Below are positions 16,295 to 26,031 of a DNA stretch of 64,000 nt, one piece after another. How positions within the stretch are numbered: position 1 is the stretch's first letter; each line of letters starts with the position of its first letter. The translations under genes and the position numbers were made by a program. The notes beneath the pieces were generated by a model. It was not told the DNA's origin, did not search any database, and was given only the letters and a program-made list of their open reading frames with translations. The stretch lies in NCBI RefSeq assembly GCF_012044895.1, contig NZ_CP050695.1:333501-397500 (forward strand), in the 5' to 3' direction. The DNA comes from Aquisalimonas sp. 2447. Its GTDB lineage: Bacteria > Pseudomonadota > Gammaproteobacteria > Nitrococcales > Aquisalimonadaceae.

Positions 16295-17986
16295 GTGGCT
16301 GCCACCGGCTCCCATGTGGCAGCCGGCACCGGCGGTGCCCTGTCCTGGCGCTGGCCGCGTGTGCGCGGCTGGCGCTGGTTTGCGTGTCTTGTGGCGCTGG
16401 TCATCGTCGCGCCCATCCTTGTGACGGTGTTCGCCTGGCTGGAGCCGGACACCACCGTCTGGCCGCACCTGGCCGAGACCAAACTCCCCACGCTGATCCG
16501 CAACACCATTGTCCTCATCGTCGGCGTCGGCGTCTCCGTACTGCTGCTGGGCGTCTCCCTGGCCTGGCTGACCGCCGTCTGCGAGTTCCCGGGACGGCGC
16601 TGGCTGGAGTGGGCGCTGATGCTGCCCCTGGCGGTGCCCGCGTACGTGCTCGCCTTCGTGTTCATCGGTCTGTTCGACTATAGCGGCCCTGTGCAGGGCG
16701 CCATGCGCGACCTGCTGGGTCACGGTGCCGGGCTGCCGCCGATCCGGTCCACCGGCGGCGTGCTGCTGGTGATGTCCCTGGTGCTCTACCCCTACGTGTA
16801 CATGCTGGCGCGAACGGCCTTTCTGCGGCAGGGGCAGCAGCAGATGGAAGCGGCGCGTATCGCCGGCATGGGGCCCTGGCAGGCGTTCTTTCGGGTAGCG
16901 TTGCCCATGGCGCGGCCGGCCATTGCCATCGGCACGGCGCTGGCGCTGATGGAGGCGCTGGCGGACTTCGGTGCCGTGTCGGTGTTCAACTACGAAACCT
17001 TTACCACCGCCATCTACAGCGCCTGGTTCGGCTTCTTCAGCCTGGAGGCCGCAGCGCAGTTGGCGTCACTGCTGTTGCTGTTCATCGCCCTGGCGCTGTT
17101 CGCCGAGCGCGCCACCCGGGGTCGCGCAAGGTTCTACCAGCGCGGGGAAGGGCGCGATGTGCAGCGGGTCCGCCTGCAGGGCTGGCGGGGGTGGGGGGCG
17201 ACGGCCTATGCGTTGACCGTGCTGTCCCTGGCGTTTGCCATCCCCATGGTCCAGCTGCTGATCTGGGCCGCCGGCGAGGTGGCTTCCGGCGTCGACCGCC
17301 GCTACCTGGACCTGGTCTGGCGGACTGTCAGCCTGGGTGCCATGGCAGCCTTCATCACCGTGGCCCTGGCACTGCTGCTGGCCTATGCCCGACGTGTCCA
17401 GAGTGACTGGATGACCCGCCATGCCGTGGCCATGTCCACGCTGGGCTATGCCATCCCCGGTTCCGTGCTCGCCGTGAGCATCATGATGGTCTTCGCCTGG
17501 GTGGATAACACACTGATCGGCATGTTCGACCTGGGATCCGGGCAGGTGCTGGGCGGCAGTCTCATCGCGCTGTTGTGCGCCTATGTTATCCGTTTCATGG
17601 CGGTGGCGTTCGGTGCGGTGGACACCGCCCTGGAACAGGTGCGCCCGAGCATGGCCGACGCCGCGCGAAGCCTTGGTGCCGGGCCGTGGCGGGTGATCGC
17701 CCGGGTGTATGTGCCCATGCTCCGGCCGGGCCTGCTGGCCGGCGTCCTGCTGGTGGGCGTGGATGTCATGAAGGAGATGCCGGCGACACTGCTGCTGCGT
17801 CCCTTTGGCTGGGATACGCTGGCAGTCCGCATTTTCGAGCTGACCGCAGAGGGTGAGTGGCAACGGGCCGCCCTGCCGGCGGTGACCCTGGTGATCGCCG
17901 GCCTGCTGCCCGTTGTCCTGCTGGTCCGGCGGTCAGGACTTCCGCGCGGGCGGGGGCCGTTGCAGGCCGGTGCCGGCTCGCGCTGA
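16295..17986 (+). CDS. fbpB: Ferric iron ABC transporter permease (FbpB-type, two fused permease domains)
   Basis: 563-residue inner-membrane protein with about 12 membrane segments in two homologous halves, each with a binding-protein-dependent permease loop. The EAA motifs are EAARIAGMGPWQAFFRVALPMARPA (first half) and DAARSLGAGPWRVIARVYVPMLRPG (second half). This duplicated layout is that of FbpB/SfuB/FutB. It starts with GTG at 16295, two bases after the binding protein stop, so translation is probably coupled and it shares the Fur-controlled promoter. The N terminus before the first membrane segment is rather long. Confidence 0.92.
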   Translation: MAATGSHVAAGTGGALSWRWPRVRGWRWFACLVALVIVAPILVTVFAWLEPDTTVWPHLAETKLPTLIRNTIVLIVGVGVSVLLLGVSLAWLTAVCEFPGRRWLEWALMLPLAVPAYVLAFVFIGLFDYSGPVQGAMRDLLGHGAGLPPIRSTGGVLLVMSLVLYPYVYMLARTAFLRQGQQQMEAARIAGMGPWQAFFRVALPMARPAIAIGTALALMEALADFGAVSVFNYETFTTAIYSAWFGFFSLEAAAQLASLLLLFIALALFAERATRGRARFYQRGEGRDVQRVRLQGWRGWGATAYALTVLSLAFAIPMVQLLIWAAGEVASGVDRRYLDLVWRTVSLGAMAAFITVALALLLAYARRVQSDWMTRHAVAMSTLGYAIPGSVLAVSIMMVFAWVDNTLIGMFDLGSGQVLGGSLIALLCAYVIRFMAVAFGAVDTALEQVRPSMADAARSLGAGPWRVIARVYVPMLRPGLLAGVLLVGVDVMKEMPATLLLRPFGWDTLAVRIFELTAEGEWQRAALPAVTLVIAGLLPVVLLVRRSGLPRGRGPLQAGAGSR

Positions 17987-18267
17987 GGACGCCAGGGAAC
18001 TGCTGAATCCCGATCGCCGGAGCGCCCCTCGCTGTGGCGTCTCTCTTGAGCATAATTCATACTGAAGTGACAGAAATTCCATAAAGTACCGGTTCCGGAG
18101 GAATGGCGGTGGAGATGTGTTATTGTCTCCCGCCTTGGTTCCATGACTGCGCTTCAACTTGAGTTGTTGCGGCAGCTCTCCGGCCGGCACACCATGGCGC
18201 GTCTGTTGCTGCAGTGGCGCCGCGTGCTGCAGGCCGGTTTGTCACCAAACGGGAGGTTTGCGGCACC

Positions 18268-19356
18268 ATGCTGCAGCGGACACCACTGTACGACCGGCAT
18301 CAGGCGGCCGGCGCCAAGCTCGTGGATTTCGCCGGCTGGGAAATGCCGGTGAACTACGGTTCGCAGATCAAGGAGCACGAGCAGGTGCGTTCCTCGGCGG
18401 GGCTGTTCGACGTCTCGCACATGGGTGTTGTCGATGTCTCCGGGTCAGGGGCATTGGCCTATCTGCGTCGCGTGCTGGCCAACGACGCGTCGCGTCTGGC
18501 GACGCCGGGTCAGGCCTTCTACACCTGCATGCTCAACGAGCAGGGCGGCATTCTCGACGATCTGATTGTCTACTATCTCTCCGAGGGCCGTTACCGCATC
18601 GTAGTCAATGCCGCGTGCCGCGAAGCCGATCTTGACTGGCTGCAGCAGCACGCCGACGGCTTCGACGTGCGGGTGCGGGAGCGCAAGGAGATGGCAATGA
18701 TCGCCGTCCAGGGGCCGCAGGCGGAGCGCTGTCTGGGGCAGGCCGTGGATGCCCGCCTGGAGAGCCGGCTGGGGGCGCTGAAACCGTTTCGCGCCGTGGA
18801 AACCGGGGACTGGCTGATTGCCCGGACCGGCTACACCGGCGAGGACGGGTTCGAGGTCATGCTTCCCGACCGGTCCGCGGCGGACCTCTGGGATCACCTG
18901 GTCGCCGCCGATGCGGTGCCCTGCGGGCTGGGGTCTCGCGACAGCCTGCGGCTGGAGGCCGGCCTGTGCCTGTACGGTCAGGATATGGACGCGACCACCA
19001 CCCCGTTGGAGTCCGCGCTGGGCTGGACGGTGGCCTGGGATCCCGAAGACCGGGAATTCATCGGTCGCAAGGCGCTGGAGAAGCAGCGTGCCGACGGTGT
19101 GCAGCGACGCCTGGTGGGGATGGTGCTGGAAGGCCGCGGTGTCCTTCGGCACGGTCAGGCGCTGCAGTCCGAATCCGGTGCGGCGGGTGAAGTTACCTCC
19201 GGCGGCTATTCGCCGGTGTTGGGGCAGTCCATTGCCCTGGCACGTGTGCCCGTGGGGGACGAAGGCCCCTGGGCGGTGGACATGCGCGGGCGCGCGCTCC
19301 CTGTGCGGGTGGTGAAGCCCCCCTTCGTCCGCAACGGCAAGCCTTTCATTGATTGA
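18268..19356 (+). CDS. gcvT: Glycine cleavage system aminomethyltransferase (T protein)
   Basis: 362-residue tetrahydrofolate-dependent enzyme that takes the aminomethyl group from the lipoyl arm of GcvH, releasing ammonia and forming methylene-THF. Family landmarks are [40 protein letters not shown] and [18 protein letters not shown] 18268 is chosen because GGGAGG (18251-18256) precedes it and homologues begin [11 protein letters not shown]. The 281 bp upstream (17987-18267) hold no gene; a small stem GTTTG-TCAC-CAAAC lies just before the ribosome site, and no glycine riboswitch motif was recognised. First gene of gcvT-H-PA-PB. Confidence 0.95.
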   Translation: MLQRTPLYDRHQAAGAKLVDFAGWEMPVNYGSQIKEHEQVRSSAGLFDVSHMGVVDVSGSGALAYLRRVLANDASRLATPGQAFYTCMLNEQGGILDDLIVYYLSEGRYRIVVNAACREADLDWLQQHADGFDVRVRERKEMAMIAVQGPQAERCLGQAVDARLESRLGALKPFRAVETGDWLIARTGYTGEDGFEVMLPDRSAADLWDHLVAADAVPCGLGSRDSLRLEAGLCLYGQDMDATTTPLESALGWTVAWDPEDREFIGRKALEKQRADGVQRRLVGMVLEGRGVLRHGQALQSESGAAGEVTSGGYSPVLGQSIALARVPVGDEGPWAVDMRGRALPVRVVKPPFVRNGKPFID

Positions 19357-19400
19357 ACGACCCCGCAACGAGGGGTCCGAAACTTAAGGGACGCAGACCA

Positions 19401-19799
19401 ATGAGCAACGTACCCGGTGATCTGAAGTACGCCTCCAGCCACGAATGGGTCCGTGCCGAGGATGACGGCACCGTCACCGTCGGCATCAGTGATCACGCCC
19501 AGGACTCTCTGGGGGACCTGGTGTTCGTCGAGACGCCCGAGATCGACCGCGCCGTGGAGGCCGGTGAGGCCTGTGCCGTGGTCGAGTCCGTCAAGGCCGC
19601 CTCGGACATCTATGCGCCCGTGGCTGGCACCATCATCGACGCCAACAGCGAGTTGCAGGACTCCCCGGAACTCGTGAACAGCGATCCGTACGGTGAAGGC
19701 TGGATCATGCGCATCCGCATCGACGACCCCGATGTCCTGGAAGAGCTCATGGACGCCGACGCCTACGAGCACCTCCTTGCCGAGGAGGACGAGGACTGA
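19401..19799 (+). CDS. gcvH: Glycine cleavage system H protein
   Basis: 132-residue lipoyl carrier that shuttles the aminomethyl intermediate between GcvP, GcvT and the lipoamide dehydrogenase. The lipoylated lysine is K65 in [13 protein letters not shown]. The opening [14 protein letters not shown] and [17 protein letters not shown] are diagnostic. The C terminus is very acidic (LAEEDED), in keeping with the halophilic style of the proteome. Start ATG 19401; it lies 44 bp after gcvT and 33 bp before gcvPA. Confidence 0.96.
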   Translation: MSNVPGDLKYASSHEWVRAEDDGTVTVGISDHAQDSLGDLVFVETPEIDRAVEAGEACAVVESVKAASDIYAPVAGTIIDANSELQDSPELVNSDPYGEGWIMRIRIDDPDVLEELMDADAYEHLLAEEDED

Positions 19800-19832
19800 G
19801 GTCCGTTTTCGCAACAGAGGTCGGAGTACGCC

Positions 19833-21200
19833 ATGCCGTTCATTCCGCACACTGATGAAGAAATCCGCCAGATGCTGGCGGAGATCGGTGTCGACAGCGT
19901 CAACGCGCTGTTCGACGAAATCCCCGCAGACCTGCGTGACCCGGACCTTCCGCGCGTTCCCGCGGGTGTCTCCGAGATGGAGATTACCCGCCTGATGAAC
20001 GAGCGCGCCGCCGGTGACATGCTGGGTCCGTGTTTCCTGGGTGCCGGGGCCTACCGGCACCATGTGCCCGCCGCCGTGTGGGAAGTCACCACCCGCGGCG
20101 AGTACTACAGCGCCTACACGCCCTACCAGGCAGAAGCCAGCCAGGGCACGCTGCAGCTGATTTACGAGTATCAGAGCATGATGGCGGGGCTGATGGGCAT
20201 GGATGCCTCCAACGCCTCGCTCTATGACGGCGGCTCGGCCCTGGCCGAAGCCGTACTCATGGCCGTGCGCGGCAACCGGAAGTCGAAATCCGGCCGCATT
20301 CTTGTGCCGGATACCGTCAATCCGCTGTATCGCGATACCACGCAGACCATCGTCGGCAACCAGGGCATCGCCATGGAGATCGTGGCCAGCGACCCGGCCA
20401 CCGGCGTGGTGGATCCGGCCACGCTGAAGCAGTGGGATGGCGAGGATATTGCCGCCCTGGTGATCCCGCAGCCCAACTGGTTCGGCCGTCTGGAGGATGC
20501 CGCGGCGCTGACGGACTGGGCCCAGCGCAACGGCGCACTGGTCATTGCCGTGGTCAATCCCACCGCCATGGCGGTGATCACGCCCCCCGGTGAGTGGGGC
20601 GAGAGCGGCGCTGATATCGCCTGCGGCGAAGGCCAGCCCCTGGGCATACCACTGTCCTCCGGCGGTCCCTACTTCGGTTTCATGTGCTGTCGCAAGGCCT
20701 ACGTCCGCCAGATGCCCGGGCGCATCGTCGGCCGCACTGTGGACATGGAAGGGCGTACCGGCTACACCCTGACCCTGCAGGCGCGGGAGCAGCACATCCG
20801 CCGCTCCAAGGCCACGTCCAACATCTGCACCAACCAGGGGCTGATGGTCACCGCGGCGACCATGTACCTGTCCCTGCTCGGCGCCGAGGGGCTGGAACGG
20901 GTGGCGGCACAATGCCACGCCAACACGCGCACCCTCACCGAGCGCCTGAGCGATATCAAGGGTGTCAGCCTGCGCTTCGACGGGCCCTATTTCCATGAGC
21001 GCGTCATCGAGCTGGATCGTCCCGCGGAGCCGGTGTTCCAGCAGCTGGCCAACCAGGGCGTCCTCGCCGGCTACCCGCTGGGGCGCCACGACAAGCGCCT
21101 GGCCAATGCCCTGCTGGTGTGTGCCACCGAGACCGTGACCGACGCGGACATGGATCGCTACGTGGAGGCGCTGGGCCACGCGCTGGCCCGCGCCGCCTGA
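19833..21200 (+). CDS. gcvPA: Glycine dehydrogenase (decarboxylating) subunit 1
   Basis: 455-residue alpha subunit of the split P protein, corresponding to the N-terminal half of single-chain GcvP. The opening ([22 protein letters not shown]) and the segments [30 protein letters not shown] and [14 protein letters not shown] are typical. It has the PLP-enzyme fold but not the PLP lysine, which is in subunit 2; together they decarboxylate glycine onto the lipoyl arm of GcvH. It is separated from gcvPB by 16 bp. Confidence 0.95.
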   Translation: MPFIPHTDEEIRQMLAEIGVDSVNALFDEIPADLRDPDLPRVPAGVSEMEITRLMNERAAGDMLGPCFLGAGAYRHHVPAAVWEVTTRGEYYSAYTPYQAEASQGTLQLIYEYQSMMAGLMGMDASNASLYDGGSALAEAVLMAVRGNRKSKSGRILVPDTVNPLYRDTTQTIVGNQGIAMEIVASDPATGVVDPATLKQWDGEDIAALVIPQPNWFGRLEDAAALTDWAQRNGALVIAVVNPTAMAVITPPGEWGESGADIACGEGQPLGIPLSSGGPYFGFMCCRKAYVRQMPGRIVGRTVDMEGRTGYTLTLQAREQHIRRSKATSNICTNQGLMVTAATMYLSLLGAEGLERVAAQCHANTRTLTERLSDIKGVSLRFDGPYFHERVIELDRPAEPVFQQLANQGVLAGYPLGRHDKRLANALLVCATETVTDADMDRYVEALGHALARAA

Positions 21201-21216
21201 TCAACGGAGGTTTGCC

Positions 21217-22683
21217 GTGACGCAGGAATCAATCATTTTTGACCTGGGCAAGACGGGGCGCTACGCCCGCGCCCAGGCGCCGGCTGCCCACGCCGACCTC
21301 GCGGACATTCCGGCAGAGTTCCGTCGCCAGCGGCGCGCGGTGATGCCGGAAGTCTCCGAGCTGCAGGTGGTGCGCCACTATACCCGGCTGTCGCAGAAAA
21401 ACTTCTCCATCGACACCAACTTCTATCCGCTGGGTTCGTGCACCATGAAGTACAACCCGCGGGCCTGTAACAGCCTGGCCATGCTGCCCGGCTTCCTGGA
21501 CCGCCATCCCCATGCGCCGGACAGCACCGGCCAGGGCTTCATGGGCTGCCTGTGGGAGCTGCAGGACATGCTGGCCGAGGTAACCGGCATGCAGGAGGTG
21601 TCGCTGGCGCCGATGGCCGGTGCCCAGGGCGAGTTTACCGGCGTTGCCATGATCCGGGCCTACCACGACGCCCGTGGCGATGACGGGCGCACCGAGATCC
21701 TGGTGCCCGATGCCGCCCACGGCACCAACCCGGCCACCGCCGTGATGTGCGGCTACAAGGTGCGCGAGATCCCCACGGCGCGTGACGGGGACGTGGACAT
21801 GGAGGCGCTGAAGGAGGCCGTCGGGCCACAGACGGCGGGCATCATGCTGACCAACCCGTCCACCGTGGGCGTGTTCGAGCGGCGCATCCAGGAGATCGCG
21901 CAGCTGGTGCACGACGCCGGCGGGCTGCTCTACTACGATGGCGCCAACCTCAACGCCATCCTCGGCAAGGCGCGGCCCGGCGACATGGGCTTCGACGTCA
22001 TCCACATCAACCTGCACAAGACCTTCTCCACGCCGCATGGTGGTGGCGGTCCGGGAGCCGGTGCGGTGGGGGTCGGCAAGCGTCTGCTGCCGCATATCCC
22101 GATCCCGCAGGTGGGCCGTGACGGCGATCGCTACTACTGGCGCACCGAGGAAGAGATCCCGCAGACCATCGGCCGCCTGTCCGCCTTCATGGGCAACGCC
22201 GGGGTGCTGCTACGGGCCTATGTGTATGCCCGCATGCTTGGCCGTGAGGGCATGACCCGCGTCGCCGAGTTCGCCACCCTCAATGCCAACTACATGATGA
22301 GCCGCCTGCGTGCCGAAGGCTTCCAGGTATGGCTGCCGGAGCGCCGTGCCAGTCACGAGTTCATTGTCAGCCTGAGGAACGAGGCCAAGGAACTGGGCGT
22401 CAGCGCCGGCGATTTCGCCAAGCGCCTGCTGGACATGGGTTACCACGCGCCGACAGCCTACTTCCCGCTGCTGGTGCCGGAGTGCTTCCTCATCGAGCCC
22501 ACGGAGACGGAAACCCGTGCGGATCTCGACGGCTTCGTCGACGCCATGGTGGCCATTCGCGAGGAGGCCCGACAGGACAAGGATTTCGTCAAGGGTGCCC
22601 CGTACAACATGCCCGTACGGCGTCTCGACGAGGTCAAGGCCGCCAAGGAGCTGGACCTCAAGTGGCAGGGCGACGCCGGCTGA
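21217..22683 (+). CDS. gcvPB: Glycine dehydrogenase (decarboxylating) subunit 2
   Basis: 488-residue beta subunit of the split glycine decarboxylase, carrying PLP. The cofactor lysine is K268 in [17 protein letters not shown]. Other markers are [14 protein letters not shown], the AHGTNPATA segment, and [24 protein letters not shown] at the C terminus. With GcvPA it forms the P protein of the glycine cleavage complex. GTG 21217 follows GGAGGT. No lpdA gene is nearby, so the L protein comes from elsewhere. Confidence 0.95.
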   Translation: MTQESIIFDLGKTGRYARAQAPAAHADLADIPAEFRRQRRAVMPEVSELQVVRHYTRLSQKNFSIDTNFYPLGSCTMKYNPRACNSLAMLPGFLDRHPHAPDSTGQGFMGCLWELQDMLAEVTGMQEVSLAPMAGAQGEFTGVAMIRAYHDARGDDGRTEILVPDAAHGTNPATAVMCGYKVREIPTARDGDVDMEALKEAVGPQTAGIMLTNPSTVGVFERRIQEIAQLVHDAGGLLYYDGANLNAILGKARPGDMGFDVIHINLHKTFSTPHGGGGPGAGAVGVGKRLLPHIPIPQVGRDGDRYYWRTEEEIPQTIGRLSAFMGNAGVLLRAYVYARMLGREGMTRVAEFATLNANYMMSRLRAEGFQVWLPERRASHEFIVSLRNEAKELGVSAGDFAKRLLDMGYHAPTAYFPLLVPECFLIEPTETETRADLDGFVDAMVAIREEARQDKDFVKGAPYNMPVRRLDEVKAAKELDLKWQGDAG

Positions 22684-22806
22684 CGCGCGTCGACTGCCGC
22701 TGACCACAGGAACCAGTGCGGCGGCCGTCCCGGCCGTCGGCGATGCGTTTTTGCTTCGGCGGCGGCCCGAATCGATTTCTACTAGAGCAATAGGGAGACA
22801 ATCCAC

Positions 22807-23739
22807 ATGACCGCATTGATCAGCGGCTCCGTCGCCTACGACACCATCATGGTGTTCCGCGACCGCTTCAAGAACCACGTGCTGCCCGAGCAGGTCCACA
22901 TTCTCAATGTCGCCTTCCTGGTGGATCAGCTGCGTCGGGAATACGGCGGCTGCGCCGGCAACATCGCCTACAACCTGATGCTGCTGGGCCAGCGCGGTCT
23001 GCCGCTGTCCACCGTGGGCAAGGATTTCGGCACCTACGCCCAGTGGATGAAGGACTGGGGCGTGCCCATGGATTACGTCAAGCGTTTTGACGACCATTAC
23101 TGCGCCCAGGCCTATATCACCACCGATCTTGACGATAACCAGATCACCGCCTTCCACCCCGGTGCCATGAACCTGGCCCACGAGGTGAAAGTGCCCACCA
23201 ACGAAGGTGCCAAGATCGGTATCGTCGCCCCCAACGGCCGCGATGGCATGGTGCAGCACGCCCAGCAGTTCGCCGATGCCGGCATCCCGTTCATCTTCGA
23301 TCCGGGCCAGGGGCTGCCCATGTTCAACGGCGAGGAGCTGCTGGACTTCGTCGAGAAGGCCACCTACATGGCCGTGAACGATTACGAGTCCCGCATGGTG
23401 CAGGACCGCACCGGCCTGAGCATGGATGATCTGGCCAAGAAGCTGGACGCCCTGATCGTCACCCGCGGCGCCGAGGGCTCGGACATCTACGCCAACGGCG
23501 AGACCATCCACGTGGACGCGGTGACCCCGGAGGATGTGCTTGATCCCACCGGTTGTGGTGACGCCTATCGCGCCGGCCTGCTGTACGGGCTGCTCAACGA
23601 TCTGGACTGGCGCACCACCGGCCAGATTGCCTCGCTCATGGGCAGCCTCAAGGTCGCCCGGGCCGGAACCCAGAACCACCACTTCACGCTGGAACAGTTC
23701 CGCAAGTGGTACAAGAAGGCCTGGGGCAGCGATTTCTGA
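22807..23739 (+). CDS. PfkB-family carbohydrate/nucleoside kinase
   Basis: 310-residue ribokinase-fold kinase. The N-terminal PfkB signature region reads LRREYGGCAGNIAYNLMLLG and the C-terminal one LDPTGCGDAYRAGLLYG, where D252 is the catalytic base. The substrate is not determined by sequence; adenosine-kinase-like and sugar kinases both fit. ATG 22807 lies 123 bp after gcvPB with its own ribosome site (GGGAGA), and a strong terminator ends the transcript. The recurring question is whether it belongs to the gcv unit functionally; nothing in the sequence decides this. Confidence 0.88.
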   Translation: MTALISGSVAYDTIMVFRDRFKNHVLPEQVHILNVAFLVDQLRREYGGCAGNIAYNLMLLGQRGLPLSTVGKDFGTYAQWMKDWGVPMDYVKRFDDHYCAQAYITTDLDDNQITAFHPGAMNLAHEVKVPTNEGAKIGIVAPNGRDGMVQHAQQFADAGIPFIFDPGQGLPMFNGEELLDFVEKATYMAVNDYESRMVQDRTGLSMDDLAKKLDALIVTRGAEGSDIYANGETIHVDAVTPEDVLDPTGCGDAYRAGLLYGLLNDLDWRTTGQIASLMGSLKVARAGTQNHHFTLEQFRKWYKKAWGSDF

Positions 23740-23750
23740 GGAACGCCGTG

Positions 23751-23804
23751 TCCATCCACAAAAAGCCCGGCGGGCATCGCCCGCCGGGCTTTTTTGTGGA
23801 TGGA
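23751..23804 (+). terminator. Strong rho-independent terminator after the PfkB kinase gene
   Basis: An almost perfect inverted repeat with core GCCCGGCGGGC/GCCCGCCGGGC closes a 3-nt loop, and six T residues follow the core. The outer arms TCCATCCACAAAAA and TTTTTTGTGGATGGA extend the stem to about 25 bp with a one-base bulge. The A-tract/T-tract symmetry lets it work in both directions, also for the acyl-CoA dehydrogenase transcript from the right. Confidence 0.92.
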
Positions 23805-23825
23805 CGGCCGCCGTAGCCCACGTAG

Positions 23826-23845
23826 GGCGGACGTTTACGTCCGCC
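23826..23845. repeat. REP-like palindrome 1
   Basis: GGCGGACGT and ACGTCCGCC form a perfect 9-bp stem with a 2-nt loop, preceded by GTAG. The same GGCGGAC/GTCCGCC core, in opposite flanking orientation, returns at 23892-23911. It looks like a repetitive extragenic palindrome in the tail-to-tail intergenic space. Confidence 0.6.
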
Positions 23846-23891
23846 TTCCCCCGATTTAAAGCCCTCGGGGGTTGTGATCACAGGCCGCAAT

Positions 23892-23911
23892 GGCGGACCT
23901 GAAGGTCCGCC
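23892..23911. repeat. REP-like palindrome 2
   Basis: GGCGGACCT and AGGTCCGCC form a perfect 9-bp stem with a 2-nt loop and are followed by CTAC, the inverse of the GTAG before palindrome 1. The two units 46 bp apart are arranged head-to-head as in REP doublets (BIME-like). Confidence 0.6.
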
Positions 23912-23963
23912 CTACAGCCTATCGCAACTCACGTCGCTCCCACAGCCAACCGGACCGGTTATC

Positions 23964-24014
23964 GGGATGAAGCCTCTCCCATCACCAGGCACCCTGTGGG
24001 AGGGGCTTTATCCC
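23964..24014. repeat. Imperfect inverted repeat upstream-facing the acyl-CoA dehydrogenase stop
   Basis: GGGATGAAGCCTCTCCCA (23964-23981) is inverted at 23997-24014 with 16 of 18 matches and a 15-nt loop. The motif (gggataaagcc-cctccca) resembles extragenic palindromes common in gammaproteobacteria. It ends 16 bp past the stop of the minus-strand gene, so it may also aid termination of that transcript. Confidence 0.5.
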
Positions 24015-24030
24015 CGACATGCACCCCGCT

Positions 24031-25824
24031 TCAGAACTGCGCCACGTCCATCGCGCCCACGGCATCATCCCCGGCGAGCACCGCCGGCAGCAGGGCGGCG
24101 GCGCGGGGCAGGATGTGCTGGGCATAGAACCGGGCGGTGACGATCTTGGTCTCGTAGAAGCCCGTCTCCGCTGTACCGCCATCCAGCGCGGCACGGGCGA
24201 TGAGCGCGGAGCGGGCCAGCAGCGCACCGCCGCAGACGTAGCCGGCCAGCATCAGGTACGGCACTGCGCCAGCCGAGGTTGCCGCCGGGTTCTCGCCGTG
24301 GGTGCGCACCACGTACTCGGCGGCCTCCCGCAGGGCGTTGATACCCGCGGTGAGCGGTTCGTGGATGGCGCGCACGCCCGCATCACCGCTGCCCTCGAGC
24401 TCCGCGGCCAGGCCCTCCATCTCGGCGAGCATGGCGTGCATGGCCTTGCCGCCGTCCTTGTAGGTCTTGCGCCCGATCAGGTCGTTGGCCTGGATGCCCG
24501 TGGTGCCCTCGTAGATGGTGGTAATCCGCGCATCCCGGTAGTGCTGCCCCGCACCCGTCTCCTCGACGTAGCCCATGCCGCCGTGGACCTGCACCCCGAG
24601 GCTCGCCAGCTCCTGGCCCACCTCCGTGCACCACCCCTTGACGATGGGGATGAGCAGATCCACCCGCGCCTGGTGCTGTTCGCGCTCCTTGGCGTCCGGG
24701 TGCCGACGGCTGATGTCCATGGACCACGACGCCGAGTATGCCAGCGCTCGCATGGCTTCGACCTGCGAACGCATAGTCAGCATCATGCGCTTGATGTCGG
24801 GATGGTGGAGAATGTTTACTTTCTGCGCCGGATCGCCGCCGGCGGGGGTGCCCTGGATGCGCTCGGAGGCATACCAGCGCGCCTGCTGGTAGGCGCGATC
24901 AGCGATGGCAAGTCCCTGCACGCCGACCTTGTGGCGGGCCTCGTTCATCATGGTGAACATGTACATCAGGCCCTTGCCTTCCTCGCCCACCAGGTAGCCG
25001 ATGGCGCCCCCTTGGTCGCCGTAGGACATGGTGCAGGTGGGGCTCGCGTGGATGCCGATCTTGTGCTCGGTGTTCACGCAGCGCACGTCGTTGCGCTCGC
25101 CCGGGTTGCCGTCGGCATCGGGCAGGAACTTCGGCACGATGAACAGCGAAATCCCCTTCACCCCCGCCGGGGCATCCGGCGTGCGCGCGAGCACCAGGTG
25201 GACGATGTTCTCCGCGCAGTCGTGCTCGCCCCAGGTGATGTAGATCTTCTGCCCCTGGACGAGATAGTGGTCGCCCTCGGGTGTCGCGCGGGTGCGCACC
25301 GCGGCGAGATCCGAGCCCGCCTGGGGCTCGGTGAGGTTCATGGTCCCGGACCACTCACCGGAGACGAGCTTGTGGAGATACGTCGCCTGTTGCTGCTCGG
25401 TGCCGTGGGCGTGCATCGCCTCGATGGCGCCGGCGGTGAGCAGCGGCCCCAGGGCGAAGCTCATGTTCGCCGCCTGCCACATCTCCTGGGTGGCGGTGGC
25501 GACCAGCTCCGGCAGCCCCTGGCCGCCGAAGTGCTCGTCACACTGCACGCCGTTCCAGCCGCCCTCGACGAACTGCTGGTAGGCGTCGACGAAGCCCTCG
25601 GGCATGGTGATGGCGCCGTCGTCCCAGCGCACGCCGGTCTGGTCGCCGGACTGGTTCAGCGGCGCCAGCACGCCGCCGGCGAACTTGGCCGCCTCCTCCA
25701 GTACCGCATCGACCAGCTCCGGGGTCGCCTCCTCGAACCCCGGCAGCCCATTGATGGCGTCGAAGTCCAGCAGTTCCTGCATCACGAAGCGCATGTCGCG
25801 CGTGGGGGCGGTGTAGTCGGTCAT
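24031..25824 (-). CDS. Acyl-CoA dehydrogenase (long form with C-terminal extension, DmdC/FadE-like)
   Basis: 597-residue FAD-dependent acyl-CoA dehydrogenase. After an N-terminal helical domain come the FAD/substrate middle segments (TMNLTEPQAGSDLAAVRTRA, KIYITWGEHD). The catalytic-base region is TTIYEGTTGIQANDLIGRK. An extra C-terminal domain (about 470-597) is typical of the 590-600-residue class that includes 3-methylmercaptopropionyl-CoA dehydrogenase DmdC and fatty acyl-CoA dehydrogenases. Which acyl-CoA is used cannot be told from sequence. It is transcribed away from alaA, with a palindromic site between the two. Confidence 0.9.
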   Translation of the reverse strand: MTDYTAPTRDMRFVMQELLDFDAINGLPGFEEATPELVDAVLEEAAKFAGGVLAPLNQSGDQTGVRWDDGAITMPEGFVDAYQQFVEGGWNGVQCDEHFGGQGLPELVATATQEMWQAANMSFALGPLLTAGAIEAMHAHGTEQQQATYLHKLVSGEWSGTMNLTEPQAGSDLAAVRTRATPEGDHYLVQGQKIYITWGEHDCAENIVHLVLARTPDAPAGVKGISLFIVPKFLPDADGNPGERNDVRCVNTEHKIGIHASPTCTMSYGDQGGAIGYLVGEEGKGLMYMFTMMNEARHKVGVQGLAIADRAYQQARWYASERIQGTPAGGDPAQKVNILHHPDIKRMMLTMRSQVEAMRALAYSASWSMDISRRHPDAKEREQHQARVDLLIPIVKGWCTEVGQELASLGVQVHGGMGYVEETGAGQHYRDARITTIYEGTTGIQANDLIGRKTYKDGGKAMHAMLAEMEGLAAELEGSGDAGVRAIHEPLTAGINALREAAEYVVRTHGENPAATSAGAVPYLMLAGYVCGGALLARSALIARAALDGGTAETGFYETKIVTARFYAQHILPRAAALLPAVLAGDDAVGAMDVAQF

Positions 25825-25866
25825 GGTTCGGGTGTCTCCTCGTGTTTTGTGGTGCTCGCCGTATTC

Positions 25867-25886
25867 ACCATACTATGGCGTATGGT
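25867..25886. promoter_or_regulatory. Candidate operator between acyl-CoA dehydrogenase and alaA
   Basis: ACCATAC-TATGGC-GTATGGT is a perfect 7-6-7 palindrome about 43 bp upstream of the acyl-CoA dehydrogenase start. The spacing suits a TetR- or similar-type dimer. No regulator gene is adjacent, so the binding protein is unknown; it could control either divergent gene. Confidence 0.45.
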
Positions 25887-26031
25887 AGAACAGTAACCCG
25901 GCGCAGTCGCAAGGTAAATCCCTGTTACCCGGGGGTACTTCCCGGACAGGAGGCCAGGTTCCTCGTCGTGCTCCTGCCCGTTATACTCCGGCAGCAGCAT
26001 TTTTCCACGGAATCCAACGCCGGAGCCGGCC

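Noticed and set aside
17987..18267. Glycine riboswitch upstream of gcvT
   Set aside because: The conserved cores of the glycine aptamer were looked for and not recognised; only a small stem before the ribosome site was seen. A covariance-model search (RF00504) would settle it.
24019..25896. Long open frame on the plus strand opposite the acyl-CoA dehydrogenase
   Set aside because: It is antisense to a strongly recognisable gene, in high-GC DNA where such shadows are common; its translation is rich in His/Arg/Gly without any family pattern.
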